A stretch of 64,000 nt of DNA from Pyrinomonadaceae bacterium. GTDB taxonomy: Bacteria; Acidobacteriota; Blastocatellia; Pyrinomonadales; Pyrinomonadaceae. Position 1 is the first letter of the stretch, and every line of letters begins with the position of its first letter. Below the pieces are notes generated by a model that searched no databases, had not been told where the DNA came from, and saw nothing but the letters and a program-made list of their open reading frames with translations. Location of the stretch: NCBI GenBank assembly GCA_021228405.1, contig JAJQRF010000002.1, positions 620,001-684,000 of the forward strand. Reading direction: 5' to 3'. Of the stretch, positions 59,836 to 64,000 are shown in pieces. The position numbers and the translations under genes were made by a program.

Positions 59836-60780
59836 TTATGATTTGGCGTTTCTTTCCCAGAAAACTCCGTCGGAAAAACCCTGAATGGTTTTGTCCCTGT
59901 CTGCGAGTGTAAGACGCTTTTGGGTGAGCAGGCAGTAACGCTCGTCACATTCTATGACACAAAAATCGCGATCGAGTTTTTTGGCAACGACTGCCGTCGT
60001 GCCGCTGCCGCCGAAAGGATCGAGCACGACATCACCTTTATTTGTCGAGGCGAGAATGATCTTGGCAAGAAGTTTTTCGGGTTTTTGGGTCGGATGGTCG
60101 GTGTTTTCGGGCATCGACCAGAAGGGAACGGTCAGATCTGTCCAGAAATTTGACGGATGCGTTAAGCGAAAATTTCCGTCCGCGCTTTTTTCCCAATCCT
60201 TCGGCGAACCGTTTTCGGTATAAGGCGCGAGGACTTTGCGCTTCATTTTGACGGATTCGGTGTTGAAAACGAATTTGTCGGAAACCGTGAAAAACCAGAT
60301 GTCTTCCGAAGCGTTTTTCCAGTTCGCCTTTGCGCCGCGACCTTTTTCGCGTTCCCACGTAATGCGGTTTTGCAAACGGAAATATTTCATCCCGACGCGC
60401 TGAATCGCCGAAGCCGAACGCCAATCGCCGCAAATGTATATCGAAGCCGTTTTTTTCAAAAGTTTGGCGCAGGTTTTAAGCCACGAATCGAGCCACGTTT
60501 CGTATGTGTCGAGCGAAGTTTGTTTGAATGAATTTTCGCCGAAATTTTTGGTCAGGTTATAGGGCGGGTCGGCAAAAAGCAGATCGAAAGCGTTTTCGGG
60601 AAGTTTTTTTAAGATTTTGAACGTGTCGCCGCAAATTGTTTGATTTTGAAAATCCGCCGTTTTCTGCAAATCCTTTTCAAAAAGAATCCGTGCGCGGTAA
60701 AGCTCGGTTTCTTCATCTGTGAGAGTTATCGTGCGGTTGCGCGGGGCGCGGATTTTGCCGAAATTTTGGTCTGCGGACAT
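59836..60780 (-). CDS. Orphan DNA methyltransferase (N6-adenine or N4-cytosine)
   Basis: 314 residues. Catalytic D-P-P-Y (in L-L-F-A-D-P-P-Y-N-L) precedes the SAM motif V-L-D-P-F-G-G-S-G-T-T near the C-terminus, the order of beta-class DNA methylases. No restriction enzyme gene is adjacent, so it may be a solitary epigenetic methylase. The base type cannot be told from D-P-P-Y alone. It is host-like in base use, unlike the drmMII gene. Confidence 0.85.
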   Translation of the reverse strand: MSADQNFGKIRAPRNRTITLTDEETELYRARILFEKDLQKTADFQNQTICGDTFKILKKLPENAFDLLFADPPYNLTKNFGENSFKQTSLDTYETWLDSWLKTCAKLLKKTASIYICGDWRSASAIQRVGMKYFRLQNRITWEREKGRGAKANWKNASEDIWFFTVSDKFVFNTESVKMKRKVLAPYTENGSPKDWEKSADGNFRLTHPSNFWTDLTVPFWSMPENTDHPTQKPEKLLAKIILASTNKGDVVLDPFGGSGTTAVVAKKLDRDFCVIECDERYCLLTQKRLTLADRDKTIQGFSDGVFWERNAKS

Positions 60781-60887
60781 AGCGATTTTGTGAAAACTTT
60801 AACATAATCTGCCGTTTCCGAAAAATCGCAGGCGAAATAAAGCGCAAAGCCATTTAAAATCAAAGGATTTTACCGTCAAAACCTTGC

Positions 60888-60916
60888 TTGACCGCCAATT
60901 TTTAGCGTGATATTCT
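60888..60916 (+). promoter_or_regulatory. Promoter of the ATP synthase operon
   Basis: TTGACC (60888-60893), a 17-base spacer and TATTCT (60911-60916) fit a sigma-70 promoter. The first ATP synthase gene begins 75 bases downstream. Confidence 0.6.
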
Positions 60917-60990
60917 TATATCTTTTGAATTAACGGCGATTTTTCGTCTTTTTTATCAAGCATTTTATAATATTTTTTAACCAAAATAAT

Positions 60991-61437
60991 ATGTTTCTTT
61001 TAGCCTTAGCGGAAGTTCAACTGGTGCCGGACGGCACGGTTATAATCCACGTTGCGTTGATCCTGATAATGATCTTTATCCTGAACCGCACGTTTTTCCG
61101 TCCGATCAACCGCATTCTCGAATCGCGTGATAAAAACCGGGGCGGACGTTTCGGCGAAGCCGAAGGCATTCTGAGCGAAGTCAGCGAAAAACAATCGAAA
61201 TACGATCTGGCGATGCGCGAAGCACGTAGCGAAGGTTACGGAATGATCGAAAAAGAGCGTGCTGAAGCCGTTGCCAAACGCGAAGCCGCGCTTGCGACGG
61301 TTAAGGAAGAGGTCGCGCAAAAGTTTGCTTCTGAAAAGAGCGAATTGGAACAGCAAACTGCACAGGCTCGCGCCGCGATTGCCGCCGAAGCCGAAAAAAT
61401 GGCGGAAAAGATCAGTTCAAATATTTTAAGAGCCTAG
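60991..61437 (+). CDS. atpG: ATP synthase F0 subunit b' (b-type)
   Basis: 148 residues: a short N-terminal membrane helix (residues 14-34, V-I-I-H-V-A-L-I-L-I-M-I-F-I-L-N) then a charged coiled coil rich in Ala, Glu and Lys. This is the peripheral stalk b-type subunit; because a second b subunit follows, the pair probably forms a b/b' heterodimer linking F0 to delta. The symbol follows the usage for b' and is uncertain. Ribosome site is weak. Confidence 0.75.
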   Translation: MFLLALAEVQLVPDGTVIIHVALILIMIFILNRTFFRPINRILESRDKNRGGRFGEAEGILSEVSEKQSKYDLAMREARSEGYGMIEKERAEAVAKREAALATVKEEVAQKFASEKSELEQQTAQARAAIAAEAEKMAEKISSNILRA

Positions 61438-61440
61438 TTT

Positions 61441-61518
61441 ATTGCGAATTCCAAATTTCAAATTCTCAACTTTGATCGATTAAGTTTGAAATTTGAAGTC
61501 CGAAATCTGAAATTTTTA
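61441..61518. repeat. Palindromic repeat within the ATP synthase operon
   Basis: CCAAATTTCAAATTCTCAACTT is partly complementary to AAGTTTGAAATTTGAAG downstream; a third GAAATCTGAAATTT unit follows. A hairpin between two cistrons could adjust relative expression. It ends at the start of the b gene. Confidence 0.5.
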
Positions 61519-61519
61519 T

Positions 61520-62086
61520 ATGTTAGCCTTTTTTTACAGTGTTATTTTAATTTTTGCGGGCGGCGGCGAAGGTAAGGGTTGGTTTGCGCCATACGAACCG
61601 TATCTCAATTATCCGGGCTTTGAAGCGTGGAAATTTATCAATTTGGGAATTTTCGTCGGTATTCTGGTTTACCTTTTGAAAAAACCTTTGAGCAATGCCT
61701 TCAAGACAAAACGCGAAGCGATTCGTGAAGAACTGATTAAAGCCGAAGAGGAAAAACAAGCCGCTCTAGCGAAACTGACTTCGATGGAAGCCAGATTAGC
61801 CGCGCTCGATGCTGAAAAATCGGCAGTTTTGCAAAAAGCGCAGGAAGAAGCCGAAGCCGAAAAACTTCGCCTGACGACGCAGACCGAATTTGAAGTCGGC
61901 AGACTGCGTGAGCAAACCGAAAACGAAATTTCGCGGTTGGGTCAGCAGGCAAAAGCCGAGCTTCGCAGATTTTCGGCGGAAGAGAGCATCCGGCTTGCGG
62001 AAGAAAAACTCAAAGCGCAAATGAACGCGGAAAAAGACGCGCAGCTTGTCAAAGCAAATATTCAGCAAATCGGAGGTTTGAACTAA
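61520..62086 (+). CDS. atpF: ATP synthase F0 subunit b
   Basis: 188 residues. The N-terminus has a membrane helix (L-A-F-F-Y-S-V-I-L-I-F-A) and then W-K-F-I-N-L-G-I-F-V-G-I-L-V-Y-L-L, followed by a long charged coiled coil. It is the second b-type subunit of the stator stalk. One base separates its stop from the atpH start. Confidence 0.88.
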   Translation: MLAFFYSVILIFAGGGEGKGWFAPYEPYLNYPGFEAWKFINLGIFVGILVYLLKKPLSNAFKTKREAIREELIKAEEEKQAALAKLTSMEARLAALDAEKSAVLQKAQEEAEAEKLRLTTQTEFEVGRLREQTENEISRLGQQAKAELRRFSAEESIRLAEEKLKAQMNAEKDAQLVKANIQQIGGLN

Positions 62087-62087
62087 A

Positions 62088-62630
62088 ATGAGTAACGAAA
62101 CAGTTGCCCGCCGTTATGCGTCCGCGCTGGCTGATGTCGTCATCAAAAGCGGCGAAACCGAAAATGTCAGAAACGAACTGAAAACCTGGGAAGAAATGGC
62201 GGAAACTAACGGCGATCTGCTCAATGCTTTTCGCAATCCGGCGATTCCGCATCTGAGCAAGGAAAAGGTTTTGGAAAGTCTGCTTGCCAAAGCAAATCCT
62301 TCAAAAACGACCGCAAACTTTCTGCGTATTCTGCTTCGCAACAGCCGCTTGACCGATCTACGTGAGATAAACGAAAAATTCGCTTCGGTTCTGGAAGAAA
62401 GAAGCGGTGTCGTTTCGGCAAACATCACCTCGGCTCGCGGACTTTCCGACGCGGAAAAAGCGGAACTCCAAACGAAATTGGAAAAACTGACGGGCAAAAA
62501 AGTAAATTTAAATTTTGATATTAAAGAAGAAATTATCGGCGGAGTCGTCACGCGCATCGGTTCGACGGTTTACGACGGCTCGGTAAAAACGCAATTAGAG
62601 AATTTAAAACAACAATTGATTGGAAATTAG
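62088..62630 (+). CDS. atpH: ATP synthase F1 subunit delta
   Basis: 180 residues matching OSCP/delta: A-R-R-Y-A-S-A-L-A-D at the N-terminus, then the C-terminal signature region D-I-K-E-E-I-I-G-G-V-V-T-R-I-G-S-T-V-Y-D-G-S-V. It joins the b stalk to the alpha3beta3 head. Length normal. Confidence 0.93.
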   Translation: MSNETVARRYASALADVVIKSGETENVRNELKTWEEMAETNGDLLNAFRNPAIPHLSKEKVLESLLAKANPSKTTANFLRILLRNSRLTDLREINEKFASVLEERSGVVSANITSARGLSDAEKAELQTKLEKLTGKKVNLNFDIKEEIIGGVVTRIGSTVYDGSVKTQLENLKQQLIGN

Positions 62631-62697
62631 TGGATAACTGATAGTGGATAACTGATAACTTTCACTATCCACTATCAGTTATCAGTTATCAACTAAA
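62627..62697. repeat. Palindromic repeat between atpH and atpA
   Basis: GTGGATAACTGATA units on the left are complementary to TATCAGTTATC units on the right, giving an imperfect stem of about 30 bp that ends five bases before the atpA ATG, where it could affect translation. Confidence 0.6.
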
Positions 62698-62701
62698 TTA
62701 T

Positions 62702-64000
62702 ATGGAAGCAATTAAAGCCAACGAAATTAACGAAATTATTCGTCAACAGATTGAAAATTTTGACGCTGGAATGACCGTTGCGGAAGTCGGCACGGTTATC
62801 AAAGTCGGCGACGGTATCGCGGAAATTCACGGACTCGAAAAGGTTATGGCGGGCGAATTGCTCGAATTTCCGCACGAAGTTCGCGGACTCGCGCTCAACC
62901 TTGAAGAAGATAAGGTCGGATGCGTGCTTTTCGGCGATTTCCAGAAGATCAAAGAAGGCGACGAAGTTAAGCGCACCAAACGCATTATGAGCGTTCCGGT
63001 CGGCGACGCGATGATCGGTCGCGTGGTTGACGCGCTCGGAAACGCGATCGACGGAAAAGGCGACATCATTACCGACACGTTTAATCCGGTCGAGAAGATC
63101 GCGCCCGGCATTATCGACCGTCAGCCCGTTAAAGAACCGCTTCAGACCGGTTTGAAGGCAATCGACGCGATGGTTCCTATCGGTCGCGGACAGCGCGAGC
63201 TTATCATCGGCGACCGTCAGACGGGTAAAACCGCCGTCGCAATCGATACGATCATCAATCAGAAAGGCAAAGACGTTATCTGTATTTATGTGGCGATCGG
63301 TCAGAAAGCTTCGACCGTGGCTCAGGTTGTGAAAAAACTCGAAGATTACGGCGCAATGGATTACACCATCGTTGTTTCGGCGACGGCTTCCGACCCGGCG
63401 GCGATGCAGTTTTTGGCTCCGTATTCGGGCGTTGCGATCGGCGAATATTTCCGTGATAACGGTCGTCACGCATTGACCATTTACGACGATCTTTCAAAAC
63501 AAGCGGCGGCATACCGCGAAATTTCTCTGCTTCTGCGCCGTCCGCCGGGTCGTGAGGCTTACCCGGGCGACGTTTTTTATCTCCACTCAAGACTTCTCGA
63601 ACGTGCGGCGAAAATGTCGGATGCACGCGGCGGCGGTTCTTTGACCAGCTTGCCGATCATCGAAACGCAGGCGGGCGACATTTCGGCTTACATTCCGACG
63701 AACGTGATTTCGATCACCGACGGGCAGATTTTCCTTGAATCCGACCTTTTCAACTCGGGTGTTCGTCCGGCGATCAACGTCGGAAACTCGGTTTCGCGCG
63801 TCGGCGGTTCGGCTCAGATCAAAGCGATGAAGCAGGTCGCTGGAACGCTCCGTATCGACCTTGCGCAGTTCCGCGAATTGGCGGCTTTCGCGCAGTTCGG
63901 TTCGGATTTGGACAAATCGACGCAATCGCAACTCGAACGCGGTCGCCGTTTGACCGAGATTCTGAAACAAGGTCAATATCAGCCGCTCGAAGTCGAAAAA
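62702..64000 (+). CDS. atpA: ATP synthase F1 subunit alpha (partial)
   Basis: The frame starts at ATG 62702 (M-E-A-I-K-A-N-E-I) and is open to the window edge, giving 433 of about 505 expected residues. Beta-barrel domain, then P-loop G-D-R-Q-T-G-K-T (about 170-177) and the [15 protein letters not shown] segment identify the alpha subunit. The last visible part enters the C-terminal helical domain. The gamma and beta genes presumably follow outside. Confidence 0.96.
   Translation, partial: MEAIKANEINEIIRQQIENFDAGMTVAEVGTVIKVGDGIAEIHGLEKVMAGELLEFPHEVRGLALNLEEDKVGCVLFGDFQKIKEGDEVKRTKRIMSVPVGDAMIGRVVDALGNAIDGKGDIITDTFNPVEKIAPGIIDRQPVKEPLQTGLKAIDAMVPIGRGQRELIIGDRQTGKTAVAIDTIINQKGKDVICIYVAIGQKASTVAQVVKKLEDYGAMDYTIVVSATASDPAAMQFLAPYSGVAIGEYFRDNGRHALTIYDDLSKQAAAYREISLLLRRPPGREAYPGDVFYLHSRLLERAAKMSDARGGGSLTSLPIIETQAGDISAYIPTNVISITDGQIFLESDLFNSGVRPAINVGNSVSRVGGSAQIKAMKQVAGTLRIDLAQFRELAAFAQFGSDLDKSTQSQLERGRRLTEILKQGQYQPLEVEK

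Noticed and set aside
62693-63469. 258-codon minus-strand frame
   Set aside because: Antisense of atpA, which is clearly coding on the plus strand.

Overview
The window is bacterial chromosome that switches between two base compositions. The host parts (about 2.9-12.9 kb and 42.4-64 kb) have moderate GC and dense housekeeping genes. The long central block (12,886-42,398) and the first 2.5 kb are AT-rich accessory DNA. A DUF2490-type outer-membrane barrel, a lipoprotein signal, a Tat signal and many secreted proteins indicate a diderm. The gene mix (Thermus-type NADP isocitrate dehydrogenase, F-ATPase genes ordered b', b, delta, alpha, many palindromic intergenic repeats) reminds me of Acidobacteriota such as Blastocatellia, but this is a low-confidence inference; no rRNA or tRNA is present to test it.

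Layout. 1-2,474: the cargo end of an element that begins outside the window. It holds a partial helical-repeat protein with a nuclease-like C-terminus, a 25-residue membrane peptide between strong hairpins, and a Tn7-like right end built from three repeats; a second repeat group lies at 2,751-2,894. 3.1-12.8 kb: host genes, namely an orphan NorQ/CbbQ-type AAA protein, a saccharopine-dehydrogenase-like enzyme, YwbE, DinB, Aat, a beta-carbonic-anhydrase-like protein, NADP isocitrate dehydrogenase, an HTH-TOBE regulator, a probable yybP-ykoY (Mn2+) riboswitch leading an outer-membrane barrel operon, and a DUF6671-like protein.

12,886-42,398: a complete Tn7-like transposon of 29,513 bp. It has 6-bp termini TGTTAG/CTAACA, a 5-bp target duplication ATAAG on both sides, and repeated TnsB-type sites at both ends. 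Near its right end are tnsA, tnsB, tnsC and tniQ/tnsD in one operon. The cargo has two main blocks. One is a cluster of radical SAM protein, NUDIX hydrolase, small adaptor, membrane STAND ATPase and two methyltransferases, with an EACC1-like membrane peptide nearby. The other is a DISARM-type defence island (drmA, drmB, drmC, a C5 methylase, Vsr and a DUF4365 nuclease). In it I do not recognise drmE; the operon instead begins with a thymidine-phosphorylase-like protein translationally coupled to a 1,229-residue protein kinase-ATPase. This combination is the best candidate for an undescribed system in the window.

42.4-64 kb: host DNA resumes with a peroxide-stress group (perR with its own promoter and PerR box, a 2-Cys peroxiredoxin, a thioredoxin-like protein, and a catalase with an identical PerR box). 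It continues with a DUF5685-like protein with an extreme cysteine tail, a Tat-exported amine oxidase, a HEAT-cyclophilin fusion, an amidohydrolase, ExoIII, formate-THF ligase, an orphan DNA methyltransferase and the start of the F-ATPase operon, cut in atpA by the window edge. The host intergenic gaps carry several families of long palindromic repeats, which are absent from the transposon.
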